From contig CAUYUJ010000647.1 of NCBI GenBank assembly GCA_963575745.1, forward strand, positions 588,874 to 652,873: DNA of 64,000 nt, in the 5' to 3' direction. Below the pieces are notes generated by a model, which was not told the origin of the DNA, made no database searches, and worked only from the letters and a program-made list of their open reading frames with translations. The position numbers and the translations under genes were made by a program. This DNA is from Prorocentrum cordatum (taxonomy: Eukaryota > Sar > Dinophyceae > Prorocentrales > Prorocentraceae). Below are positions 31,432 to 42,169 of this stretch, piece after piece (positions within the stretch are counted from its first letter, which is position 1; every line of letters begins with the position of its first letter).

Positions 31432-32442
31432 GCTTGGCGACGCGCAAGGGGGTGGCGCGAGGGGGGCGGACTGCTAAGAAGCTTCCGAGAAGACTCAACA
31501 GCCATCCGGGCCTTTTTAGGAAGGCCCCCTGCCTTCCAAAATGCCCCCCCTCCCTCTTGAAAGGCCCCCCCCCACCCCCCCCACCGAGCGCCCCGCCCCT
31601 TCGGTGGCCCATGTGCAATGCACCACGCTGGTTTGGCCTTCCCAAATTGATGTTTGCAAGGTCAGTTTGGAAAGTTAGTATCCCTTCCATAGCCGGTACC
31701 AGATACTCATTCCTATTACTAGTTCCCCTACCCATGAACTCTACCGGGTCGTTTCGTCAGTTCATGCGCTTGCGTTTTTGCTCATTTTGTATAAGTTGGA
31801 GGGCTTCGGGGCGTTTGCCAGTGCGTTCCCCCTGTTGTAGCTTCGGGGTGGCCGATGTGCCGAAGCGTGTGAGTTCATTGGTGCGTTTGTTCTGGGCGTT
31901 GTTGGCGTATCGATTGACCTGTCCTGTCACCCTGGTGTATCCATGGATGGCCCGTCCGTGTGGTGTATAGGGTTCCCTGTACCTTGCCTCCTGGTGTATA
32001 TTCATACCTGCCTCGTCATCTCGTTTATTGTTTCAGCTTGTCGCGATGATTTTTCCTGACGGGGTATACTCCAGTGCATGCACCGGTGCATTTTGCGTCT
32101 CTGGACACGTCGTCCCAATTCCAGCTGAAAACGACCCTGGGGAGCTGTTGAAGGTTGTGCGAGGAGTCCAGAGGGAGGAGAGAGCGGGATGGGGGAGTCG
32201 CACTTGCCCTGAGGCTGTGACGTGCTTTGCGCCTGGGGATCTACGATGTCGAAGTTTGTTTGCAAACGCGAAGTCTGTTTGTCGAGGGCCGTCAGTTTGG
32301 ATAGGCCCACGCTGCGATTGCATAATAATGCGCGTGCAGCGCTATCGGATTTATGTTTTGTTTTGTCGAATATCTGGGAACTGGGGTGGTATATTGCATG
32401 TGGGCCTCCCACCCTTTCCTGTGCGTTCGCGCCGTCAAACAG
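31432..32442 (+). other. Channel intron A-B, 1011 bp, GC donor
   Basis: Holds C-rich runs and short GGCC/CTTCC repeats at 31480-31610. From 31620 to 32440 nothing is recognised. Confidence 0.7.
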
Positions 32443-32564
32443 GCGCCGTATCGCATTGGATCCTCACCCCCACCATGGGGAAGGGCGGCGCTGGGGTTAC
32501 AGACCAGATCCTGCTGGCCCGGAATCTCCGGCTCGTGCGCCTGGTGCGCGCCGTGCGGATGATG
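32443..32564 (+). CDS. Channel exon B: end of S3 and S4 voltage sensor
   Basis: Starts after the AG at 32441-32442. The split Gly codon (G + GC) joins exon A to give VCIGAVSHWILTPT, the end of S3. After a Gly-rich loop comes S4, LLARNLRLVRLVRAVRMM, with five Arg at exact three-residue steps, the hallmark of a voltage sensor. The exon ends ATGATG before a GA donor at 32565, phase 0. All 122 bases are accounted for (2 + 40 codons). Confidence 0.87.
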
Positions 32565-33909
32565 GAGCCCAGGGGGCCGCCGAAAACATGGCGAGCAGAG
32601 GGCTGAGGATGTCCTACGGGAAGTCAGGGAGCTTCTTGGAAGCCCTCCAGGCTTTACGAAGCATGCTTAGATGCCTCAAGGCCTCCTCAGAAGGCCCGTT
32701 CCGTCCAAGAAGCCCCTCGCTTTCTTAGAAGACCGTCCCCCCTCGACACGCCCGCTTGGAGACCGTTTTTTATTCCCTGGCGTTCACGGTCGTGACCAGG
32801 GGGGCCAACAGGGGTGGGGGAGGGGGCTAGTCACGTCACGATTCGCGCCAGTGCCGTCTGGGAACGCCGAAGAAAGGCTCATTGTCAGACTGCGCCAGCC
32901 CAAACCCTGACGTGACCGGGGGGGGCCGGTCACGGGCGTGATCGTCGAAACATTATACATGGTAATAGGAACAGCAGAATTGATTCTTGAGCGCGCCGCA
33001 AAATACGGCGAGCAGAGAAGATTGGAGAATCCCTCGGCATTCACCACTTTCGGCAGACCAAGCGAGGATCCGAGGCTGGGATTTACGCCCATCAGACATC
33101 TGAAGACAATTCATCAATGCTCACTGGCTCCAGATTTCATTAGTGAAAGTCATAAATCAAGATTGGGCCCTGGGCGTTTTCTGTTTGGGCTGTTTCTTTG
33201 TCGTAGAATGTTTGTAGATCTGGACCTGGACTACGGCTCAAGAAATCGCTTAGGGTGACGTTGATCTCCTTTGCTTCGAGTTTTCTTAGCTTTAAGCACG
33301 GGTGTATGCGCATCCGCCGCCTGGGGAGTCGATCTTCCAGGATCAGGATCCCAGGGGGGGGCAGTATATGTTGACAAGTTTGGGCCGTACAACGGGCGTG
33401 AGATGTTTTCGTTGGCGATCCCGGCGACCCAAGAACGCTCCCGACGAGGCGCACTCGTTGGAAGAGACATTGTCAGAATGGGGAACTAGACACAGACACT
33501 ATATACGTCGATTTCCAGGAACTGATTGGACAATATGGGAAGTGGAAGGGGAAGACGAGAATCCAGAACATATGCAAAACTATTGGGAATCATGGGGTTT
33601 GTGCATACTTCTTGTGTGCCCCTGAAACCCCCAAAGCCCCTTGAGGATTTTTGGAGTCTTCCAAGGACCTCCAGTACCTGAGCTGCTGCACTCTCTGCGA
33701 TGGCCCCCTCCTCCGACGTTGCAGTTTGCTCGTGATGTCGACCTTGGGGTTCTCGACCTCTTCCCTGGGGCCTGGCTCTTCATCTTGGGTCGATCTTTGA
33801 CGGTCCCGGGGCCATGAAACGTCTCCTGGAGGCCGGCCGTCGCGGTGTTTGTTGCGTCGTCCGGATTTCAGGGTGTCTGCACATTCAGCATGTTGCCCGC
33901 CAGTGCCAG
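32565..33909 (+). other. Channel intron B-C, 1345 bp, GA donor
   Basis: Contains short GGCC/CTTCTTGGAAG repeats at 32620-32760 and two gtgacc-type inverted words around 32795-32940 (tcgtgaccagggg, ccggtcacgg). Frames at 33231-33625 show no recognised domain. Confidence 0.65.
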
Positions 33910-34013
33910 GAGCTCTTCAACGACCTCTGGAAGCTGAGCGTTGGCCTTGTCAGGTCCTCGCGCACGGTCGCGTCGGCGTGCGTGCTCGTATCCATGGTGG
34001 GGTACATCTTCGG
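33910..34013 (+). CDS. Channel exon C: S4-S5 linker and S5
   Basis: Placed after the AG at 33908-33909, so that MM joins ELFNDLWKLSVGLVRSSRT, an S4-S5 linker of normal length with the conserved L-W. ACVLVSMVGYIFG forms S5. The exon ends TACATCTTCGG before a GC donor at 34014, phase 2, and the next exon supplies the last base of a Gly codon. An alternative acceptor a few bases upstream (33902-33903) would add two codons and break the linker alignment. Confidence 0.82.
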
Positions 34014-34090
34014 GCGCCTCAGGGGGGGGGGACCGAAAGGGGAGGGTTGGGAAAGGGGAGGCTACGAGTCGCTGCATAGTGTAAACATAA

Positions 34091-34205
34091 GCTTTCGGAG
34101 GTCAGCGCGGGTTGCTCGGATCGGCGCTGGCCCCGCCCCTGGCGGCTTCTTCGGCGCCACCGCTGGTGCGGTGCCGATCACAGAAATCTGCGCGGACCTG
34201 GGTGT
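34091..34205. mobile_element. Short inverted-repeat element, copy 4
   Basis: Left end CTTTCGGAGGTCAGCGCGG into GCTCGGATCGGCGCTGG, right end GTGCCGATCACAGAAATC then tgcgcggacctg. It starts about 75 bases inside the intron after exon C. Confidence 0.72.
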
Positions 34206-34255
34206 GCACATCGTTTCTTCTTCGTACCCGAATGTGGGTCTCTTGTGATTACTGT

Positions 34256-34620
34256 GACGCCCTCCGCCCTCCGCCTCACCTCCTCATCATCTCCTCTCGC
34301 TTGCTCCTCCCTTCTCTCCGTTGCCTCTGCTTCCCTCAGTCACTCATACGTGCGATCACTCACACTCCGACTCACGCGCACTCAGATTCGCGCACTCCCT
34401 GGCTCATTCATGCTCGTATTCTTCACACTCCGACTCGATCACATTCGTACACTGGTCAGCGCACTCAGGCACTCGTGTTTCCGGTGACTCACACACAGAC
34501 CCACACACGCATACTCATTCACATTCATATGCGTTCCTACTCAGCTTGGTCACATTCAGACCCATTCACACTCAGACTTGTATTCGTTTTTTGTTCTGCA
34601 GACTTAACTTTTTAGGGAGC
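34256..34620. repeat. Pyrimidine-rich CACTC/ACACA repeats
   Basis: Repeated cactccgactc, tcattcaca and cacacacaga words. The His/Thr/Ser frames are artefacts. Confidence 0.7.
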
Positions 34621-35450
34621 CTCGTGCTCACCCCGATATAGCAGGCGTTGTATTTGGGCACCTCAAGGGGGAGCCGACATGGGGATAGGTAACTCACCCG
34701 TTCGCGGCAATATTGTGGGGATGTCTCAGGCGGTTTGCCTGTTTGGTTGGCCAGGCTTCTTTTTGTTGAGAGCCCCATGCTCGTTGCGATGTAGCGGGCG
34801 TTGCGCGTAGGCCCTCGCTCGTTCGCGGCCAGATTGTGGAGATGTTTCAGGCGGCCTTTCCGTTCGGATGCCCCGATTTCTATCTTTTGAGGGCCCCACG
34901 GTCGCCACGCTGTAGCAGGCGAACAGCTTCCGCAACCCAGGGGAAGGGGGAAGGGGCGCGGGGAGGGGCACCATGGGGCAGGACACTGGGCAAGACATTG
35001 GCCAGGTCGCGGTAAGATTGTGGGGATGCCTCCGGCGGTTTGGCTGTTGGGTTGCCCAGGCTCCTCTCTGTTGGCAGCCCCGTGATCACACCGAGACAGC
35101 AGGCGTGGCATTTGGACACCTCGGGGAGGCGGCGCCAGGGGGTATGGCACTTGCCCGTTCGCGCGCAGATTGTGAGGATGTCTTGAGCGAGGCGGCCGTT
35201 CGAGGCCAGAGTGTTGGGATGTGCAGAGCGAGGCGCTCGTTTGACGTCGGCGGCCCCACTGCTTTCAGAGCAGATTGTGAGGACATCTTGAGCGAGGTGC
35301 TTGTTTTAGCACTTCAAGGAGTGGGTCGTCATGGAGTGGGCCACTCGACCGTTGGCGACTAGATTGTGGGGGTGAGGGGAGCGAGGCGCTCGTTTTGCAC
35401 TTCCGATTCCTCTGCGTTAAGAAGTCCATGATCACAGCGATGCAGCAGGC
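34613..35450. repeat. Tandem repeat, ~90-180 bp period, about six copies
   Basis: The word (a/t)gattgtgg(g/a)gatg recurs near 34706, 34833, 35014, 35166, 35272 and 35360, with gccc(c/a)-tgctcg...gatgtagcagg and cgttcgcg blocks between. Copies have diverged and differ in length. Confidence 0.7.
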
Positions 35451-36100
35451 TGAGGTTCTCTCACACAGTCGCTCACAGTGGGGCGTGTCAGGAATTGATG
35501 TGCACATGTGGAGGTCCGCTCTGAGTGTTTCTAGCGGAGACTGATGCGTTCAGCTGGTTTTGTCTCGACTGCTTGGCAGTTTCAACGTTGCGTGGCAGTT
35601 CCTGGCGGTACGACGTATGGACAATCAACAGCATCATCTGATTCGTTACCCCCTTTCATCCAGCTGCCTGCGGCAAGTCCTTCCACCGTTCCAGCCCAGC
35701 ATTCTGAGCGGCAACTGCTCGAGGGGGCACGGTTGGCGGTCACGTGTGAAAGGTCGTGTCCCAGGCTTGGGAGAGACGTGGTGGTGTTGACAATGGTGAT
35801 CGTGATGATGGTACGTGATCGTGATGATGTTCATCGTGGTGATTGGCAGTTCTGGAGCAGTAATCGAATCGTAGAGCGCAGGAGGTCCGCGCGGCTGCAT
35901 CTGCAACCGCTGGGGCTCAAACCTTTTTCGTAAGGGGGCCTTCCGTTCGCCCACGATCCCTCGCCGCCTGCATGCGCGGGGTGGCTCCTGGCGCGCGGGA
36001 CGGCCTGGGCCACTGACGCCCGTGTGGGCTCCGCTTGGCTGGGCCTGAGGTGGGCCGCCAACCGATCGGCGGCCGTCCCGGGGGCTTCGCTGTAGTTGCT
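35451..36100. other. Unassigned intronic sequence
   Basis: Short gtgatgatg repeats lie at 35785-35850. Frames on both strands lack recognised motifs. Confidence 0.3.
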
Positions 36101-37060
36101 CGGTGCGCGTGGAGGATCCGTGGCCGAGTAGGTGACGCTCCTCCAGGATGGCTGATTGTCGCTGTCCAGCCTGGCGAGGCCGACAGGCCACGTCCAGCTG
36201 ACTGTGAACATTGGGGGTGAGCTGTATGTGGAGTATGAATTGGGTGGTGCTGCTCTTCTGCATGGACGTGTGATTGTGTTGGCCGTCGAGCCTCTCCACG
36301 CTGCGGTTGTCTCGCCAGACCACGTTTTGTTCATCGAGTGGTTCTAAGGGGGTAACGACGACAGCAGGCATTGGTAATTATCGCATCGGTCCTGGCCGAG
36401 CGCTCATCCGCGAGGACGGGGCCAAACGGTTGTCAGCTGCTGGGGCAAGGTTCGGGGTCAACAACTCCGGCTTGCTTCTCACGTTGGCCGATCTGCACGC
36501 CCTCCCGGCGTTCCACGACATCAACAGCACGTGATTCCGCTTGTCTGCGACAGGCGTGGCCCCCCGCCGCGGGGTCACGTGGCCAGACTGGGTCGTGTCA
36601 GGACCTCGCACGGTGTATTGGGTGGCAGTCTGCTGGCTCGAGAACGGGGGTAGCACCCTCGGAGACCATGTGCAGTGGAGGTTTACCATACTGTTGGAGA
36701 TGGATGGCGTGGTGGTGCCCAACCACCGCGAGCTGGCGAAGATCTTCGAGACGGCGTTGTGGTACGACCAGGTGGACCTCTCGAGCATTGCGAGCCTCGA
36801 GCTCGTGACGCGGCCGACCCCGATTTGCGAAGAATGATGACGTCACCGCGTGCTGGCCATCAGAAATAACACCGCGGACTACCATGATGAGGGCTATTAT
36901 TGCCGAGGCGTGGCCACAACCCAGGGGCTCATGGTGGCACCATAAGGAGTGTCGCAGAGCGCTTGAAGGGCGGCAGCCGGCGAGGCTGGAGAAGGAGGCC
37001 CGCGGCATCAAGGGCGAGGAGGGTGGGTTAGCCACTGGCGCACGGGCATTTCGGTTTTTG
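36100..37060 (+). pseudogene. Remnant of a dinoflagellate retroelement polyprotein, N-terminal domain
   Basis: The frame starting at 36541 reads HRELAKIFETALWYDQVDLS, then IASLELVTR, then after two stops (36838-36843) NNTADYHDEGYYCRGVATTQ and GLMVAP, all in one frame, ending at a TAA (36945). In the next frame LEKEARGIKGEEG follows (about 36988-37025). I recognise this order (a YDQVDL block, an R-R/EE block, a 'FRG...GLMVSP' block, then a Lys/Glu-rich helix) from a multicopy dinoflagellate polyprotein that also carries RT, tyrosine recombinase and methyltransferase-like domains. An upstream stretch (36140-36345, with HVQLTVNIGGELYVEYE) may be its preceding part. Stops and shifts make it non-functional. 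The family call rests on recall. Confidence 0.5.
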
Positions 37061-37430
37061 GCCTTGAGGTGGTGATGCGCCAACGCGACGTCTTCCCCCT
37101 CCCACTATTTCTTCTTTCCGGCTCGGCGAGGTCTGGCTGCCGGTCCTTCGCTCGCCGCGCTCGCCAGCATCGGCACATCCGAGTGGGCCTACGACGGCAT
37201 CTTCTACCCGAGCTCTCTTCATGGACGCGGGTCTGCGCCAGGCAGGCTCCCAGGCACGGTTCAGCAGTATTGTCTCGAGCACAGCTGCCACGCCATCGGA
37301 GCTTGCTCAGCTGATTTCCGCCGCCGCGGGAGGCATCGCTAGCTCTCCGGGAGCTTGCGCGTTCGACCATGGACCCCTTGATGGCGCTATCTTGCTTTCA
37401 CACCGATGAGCGCCGAAGTCCGCCGACATC
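37061..37430. other. Unassigned intronic sequence
   Basis: No motif is recognised. It may be further decayed retroelement. Confidence 0.3.
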
Positions 37431-37715
37431 CGTGTCGGGCCGCCGTCCAGACCGCCGAAAGACCACCGAAAACCGACAAAAGACCGCTGAAAAACCGCCG
37501 AAAGACCGCCGAAAAACCGCCGAAAGACCGCCGAAGACCGCCGAAAGACCGCCGAAAAACCGCCGAAGACCGCCGAAGACCGCCGAAGACCGCCGAAAGA
37601 CCGCCGAAGACTGCCGAAGACCGCCGAAGATCGCCGAAAGACCGCCGAAGACTGCCGAAGACCGCTGAAGACCGCCGAAAAACCACCGAATACCTTCGAA
37701 GACCGCCGCAGATTG
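37430..37715. repeat. Minisatellite of CCGCCGAA(A)GA units, 10-11 bp
   Basis: About twenty-four imperfect units. The 10/11-bp mixture keeps several frames open on both strands (Lys/Arg/Pro or Phe/Gly/Leu repeats). Confidence 0.92.
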
Positions 37716-38280
37716 TGTCGGGCCCCAGCGCCCGTGGCGGGGCGCGTGCCCGCTGGCGGTTTTCGGCGGTTTGTCGGTGGTCTTCGGACGCCAATATGCA
37801 TGGCGTGGGGTCCATGATCGAACGCGTAAAAGGAGCGCCGCCATGTGCCGCGAGTGCTCGGCCACCGTCGCGCCCAACTACAAGGGCGCTGTGTCCTGGT
37901 TGGCCGTGGGAGCGAAGCCTGCCTCCTGAGGCGCCGCGCCCCCCCGCGGAACACCCCGCCTGGTCCAGGGGCTTGACGGCCAACGCGCGAAGACCTCCAG
38001 CTGCAGCCGATGCTCTCGGGTCTGAGCTCGGACGGGTCTGCTTTTACCTTGACGCTGCGTTCCGAGATCATTGAGTGCACGTCGACTTTGTGAGAAGGGC
38101 TGGTTACCCGAGGCATGGCTCGCCTGGTTCCTGCCTCGGATTTCGGAGGCTGGCGCCGCAGCAGTCAGGCTTTCTTACTTAACAGCAAAGATTGATTGGT
38201 TTCTAGTAGGGTCAAAAGAGAGCATCATGACGCCCAGGAGTGTCTGGGCGCGATCCGGGGGAATGCCGGGCATTTTTTTT
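37716..38280. other. Unassigned intronic sequence
   Basis: Non-repetitive. Frames such as 37406-38074 extend from the minisatellite and show no domain. Confidence 0.3.
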
Positions 38281-38289
38281 AGCCAACAC

Positions 38290-38500
38290 TTTCACATTTC
38301 GTGGTCTTCGAGGTCCCAGAACTCCACTCCCGGGCCACATTCTGAATGCCCGGAGCCAACTGTAAGCCACCTCGTGGTCTTCGAGGTCCCAAGACTCCAT
38401 TCCCGGACAACATTTTGAATGCCCGGAGCCAACTGTACGCCACTTCGTGCTCTTCGAGTTCCCAGAACCCCATTCCCGGGCCACATATTGAATGCTCAGG
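38290..38500. repeat. 73-bp tandem repeat, three copies
   Basis: cttcgag(g/t)tccca occurs at 38306, 38379 and 38452. Each is followed by ccattcccgg-cca(c/a)at and gaatgcccggagccaactgta. Confidence 0.9.
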
Positions 38501-38504
38501 CAGG

Positions 38505-40065
38505 CTGATGCTGAGGCCGAGGCAGGCTGAGACTGAGACAGGCTGTGGCTGAGGCCGAGGCTGAAGGCTTACTGAGGCTGTGGCTGAAGCAGGCTGAGGC
38601 TGAGGCTGAGGCTGAGGCAGGCTGAGGCTGAGGCTGAGGCAGGCTGATGCTGATGCAGGCTGAGGCTGAGGCTGAGGCTGATGCAGGGTGAGGCTGAGCA
38701 GGCTAAGGATGAGGCCGAGGCCGAAGGCAGGCTGAGGCTGACGCTGAAGCAGGCTGAGGTTGAGGCTGAGGCTAATGCAGGCTGAGGCTGAGGCTGAGGC
38801 AGGCTGATGCTGAGGCAGGCTGAGGCTGAGGCTGAGGCTGATGCAGGCTGAGGCTGCGGCAGGCTGAGACTGAGGCCGAGGCTGAAGGCAGACTGAAGCT
38901 GAGGCTGAAGGCAGGCTGAGGCTGAGGCAGGCTGAGGCTGAGGCTGAGGCAGGCTGATGCTGAGGCAGGCTGAGGCTAGGCTGAGGTTGATGCAGGCTGA
39001 GGCTGAGGCAGACTGAGGCTGAGGCCGAGGCTGAAGGCAGATTGAGGCTGAGGCTGAGGCAGGCTGAGGCTGAGGCAGAGGCAGGCTGAGGCTGAGGCTG
39101 AGGCAGGCTGATGCTGAGGCAGGCTGAGGCTGAGGCTGAGGCTGATGCAGGTGAGGCTGAGGCAGCCTGGGGCTGAGGCCGAGGCAGAAGGCAGACTGAG
39201 GCTCAGGTTGAAACAGGCTGAGGCTGAGGCTGAGGCAGGCTGAGGCTGAGGCTGAGGCAGGCTGATGCTGAGGCAGGCTGAGGCTAAGGCTGAGGCTCAT
39301 GCAGGCTGAGGCTGAGGCAGGCTGAGGCTGAGGCCGAGGCTGAAGGCAGACTGAGGCTGAGGCTGAAGCAGGCTGAGGCTGAGGCTGAGGCAGGCTGAGG
39401 CTGAGGCTGAGGCAGGCTGATGCTGAGGCAGGCTGCGGCTGAGGCTGAGGCTGATGCAGGCTGAGGCTGCGGCAGGCTGAGGCTGAGACCGAGGCTGAAG
39501 GCAGACTGAGGCTGAGGCTGAAGCAGGCTGAGGCTGAGGCTGAGGCAGGCTGAGGCTGAGGCTGAGGCAGGCTGATGCTGATGCAGGCTGAGGCTGAGGC
39601 TGAGGCTGAGGCAGGCTCAGGCTGAGGCAGGCTGTGGCTGAGGCCTAGGCTGAAGGCAGACTGATGTTGAGGCTGAAGCAGGCTGAGGCTGAGGTTGAGG
39701 CTGGCTGAGGCTGAGAGGCAGGCTGATGCTGAGGCAGGCTGAGGCTGAGGCTGAGGCTGATGCAGGCTGAGGCTGAGGCACGCTGAGATTGAGGCCGAGG
39801 CCGACGGCAGACTGAGGCTGAGGCTGGCAGGCTGAGGCTGAGGCAGCCTGAGGCTCAGGCCGAGGCAGGCTGATGCTGAGGCAGGCTGATGCTGAGGCTG
39901 AGGCTGATTCAGGGTGAGGCTGAGGCAGGCTGAGGCTGAGGCCGAGGCTGAAGGCAGACTGATGTTGAGGCTGAAGCAGGCTGAGGCTGAGGCTGAGGCA
40001 GGCTGAGGCCGAGGCAAGCTGAGGCTGAGGCTGGGGCAGGCTGAGGCTGAGGCTGTGACTGCGAC
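38505..40065. repeat. GGCTGA(G) hexamer array organised in a ~155-bp higher-order repeat
   Basis: The base unit is ggctga(g/t)(g/c). A marker ga(a/c)ggcag occurs at 38723, 38884, 39033, 39187, 39342, 39497, 39652, 39803 and 39950, giving spacings of 161, 149, 154, 155, 155, 155, 151 and 147. Within each period the order of gaggcaggctgatgc and gaagcaggctgag variants is kept. The 506-codon - strand frame (Ser/Leu/Gln/Pro/Ala) is an artefact of the hexamer. Confidence 0.92.
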
Positions 40066-40404
40066 TGCCGTTGCCGCTGCGACTGCCATTGCGAATGCGA
40101 CAACGACTGCGAGAACAGCAGAATTCTACAACAGGATTCTCATGTGAATCTTAAGGGGAATGCTTCCAGACATGCTCCTACACATCGCTGTCAGGTTGCT
40201 TTGCCGGGATAATTTCGCGAAGAAGAACACGGGCCAGCAGAGTGCCGTCTTCGATGCCCGTTTGGCCACTGCGACCTCGAGACTGCTCTGGTTGCGCGCT
40301 TCCCCTCGGCGTCCGCCTTCGCGAGGCTCGGGACTGGCGAGTGCGACGTCGTGTGGTTCAGCGTGGTTCAATTGCTTCGACATCAATGACGTTTTTTTGT
40401 ATAA
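40066..40404. other. Unassigned intronic sequence
   Basis: Short gcgactgc repeats to 40110, then non-repetitive sequence with no recognised gene. Confidence 0.3.
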
Positions 40405-40411
40405 AAGTGTG

Positions 40412-40477
<66 letters not shown>

Positions 40478-40478
40478 G
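40405..40478. repeat. (GT)n microsatellite
   Basis: About 35 GT units with two interruptions. Confidence 0.95.
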
Positions 40479-42165
40479 GGTGCCAGAGAAACTGGGGCCC
40501 TGCGTCTGGCTGCCCGCCCTTCGTAGTGGCGCCTCCGGCTGGCCAGGGGCGGGCGTTTCCGCCCGGTGCGCGCCGTTCAACGCGGTGTTGCCCATGGGTT
40601 GGAGTTGGGCGCTTCGCCGCTGCCAGCTGGCGACCAGGAAGGGCTTGGCGCGAGGCGGGCAGTGCGCGGGCGCCCTGGCCAAGGGCTGCGCGGCCCACCC
40701 GCGGAGTCCTTCGAGGCCCATGCGAGCCGCGGCCTGCGTCGGCAACTTCATGGTGGCGAGGCCGCCGCGGGACAGGGTCGCCGCGGCCGGGCGGTCAGCG
40801 TCGCGCGGATTGTCAAGAGCAGGGCCTCGCCATCCATGAGGAGAGGCGCGGTGCGTCACGCCGACTTCGTGGCCTCGGTTTTGCTGGCCAGATGCACGCG
40901 GCCCAGAGTTCCTCCAGTCGGACGTGGCGGCCCAGGCTCGCCATCGAGGACCTCTTGCGACGAGGCTCTTGCGCGGGCCACGTGCTGGAGATCGTGGTGA
41001 GGCATGCCACCTGAATCGCGCTGCTCTTGAGGTCCTCCCTCTTCGGCCTTCACCTCGATGCGCCCGTTCGTCGAGGTGCTGGGCCAGCAGGCCCGCGCGC
41101 TGTGGGCCCCGGTGAGGGAGCGGCTCTGCCTCTGCTGCTGGCGGCGCGCGCCGACGCCGCCCGGCGCGAGGAGGTCGCTGATTGCGACGCCTCTCATTGG
41201 GGCCGCGGCGATGCGAGCGCGTCGCCTCAATGGCGGCGGCGGCGCTGGGGCGCGACCGCCGCCCGAGCCCGCGCCTTCCACGGCTGCTCGGGCAGTTGCG
41301 GCGGCGCGCCGGCGCAAGCGGACCTGCCCGGCGGCCGGGGGGGGGCCGGCGAGCGCGCCGAGGCCGTCGATTTGGCGGGCGCGAACTGTCGAATGGCGAA
41401 TCGCGGAGTCTTTCCTGTCGCGGGGCCCAGCAATTGGTTTTCGCTTCGAGGGGCTGGCCCTGTCCAATTCGCTTCGTCGTCTTGCGGGATCGAGCGGCTG
41501 CCAGATATCGCGCCTGTCGGCGGCCTTCCAGCTTCGGGGCATCCTCGGGTAGATGTGCGCCCCCCCATCGCCGCTGGGCCCCGTCGGAAAAGAGCCCGGC
41601 CGACGCCCGCTCTCGAGGCCTGTGCTACGTCGGGCGGCAGGGCGAGGAGGACAACGTTTCGGTCGAGTGGGCTGCTGCTGCCCGTGCTGACCTTCCAGCT
41701 GTGCCGATCATCCCGAGCGAGGTATCGGTCGCGCGAGTTGGGTGCCTCGTTGCCGGCGGGGGGCGACGGGGCCGCCGCGGCCGGGCCCCGCGTCGGCAGC
41801 CGCGGCGGGTGCGCGGGGGGAGCGGTGCTGGCCGCCATCCTCCGAGTCGGCGCCCGTCGTGGAGTCGCGCCCGATGGCCCCGGGGCCGCGGCCGAGGCGG
41901 CGCCCGCCGACTGCGAGCGGAGAGCGAGGGCCGCCCAGGCGTCGGTCAGCTGGGCCACACTGGGCGAGCTCGATAAGCGCAGGAGATGCTCGTGGACGAG
42001 TTGTGTTTTCCTCGGCGGCTCGGGGGGCGCGGCAATCAAGACGCTGGCGCGGGTGGCGTCCTGCTGCCCAGAGGTCGACTGGCGCGGCGCCCAGAGCCTG
42101 CCGCGCGCGGCGCGCGCGTCGGCGGGCGGGGGCGAGGCGGTCCCTGGGGCCGCGCTGCTGCCAGT
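40479..42165. other. GC-rich intronic region with long frames on both strands
   Basis: Frames at 41027-42313 (+, 428 codons), 41182-41976 (+) and 41227-42330 (-, 367 codons) overlap. They are Ala/Arg/Gly/Pro-rich and show no domain that I know. By position the + strand could be the decayed upstream part of the recombinase polyprotein that follows, but the sequence does not show it. Confidence 0.35.
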
Positions 42166-42169
42166 CCTA

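Noticed and set aside
38569-40089. 506-codon - strand frame rich in Ser, Leu, Gln, Pro and Ala
   Set aside because: It follows directly from the GGCTGAG hexamer array. The other strand and other frames are equally open.
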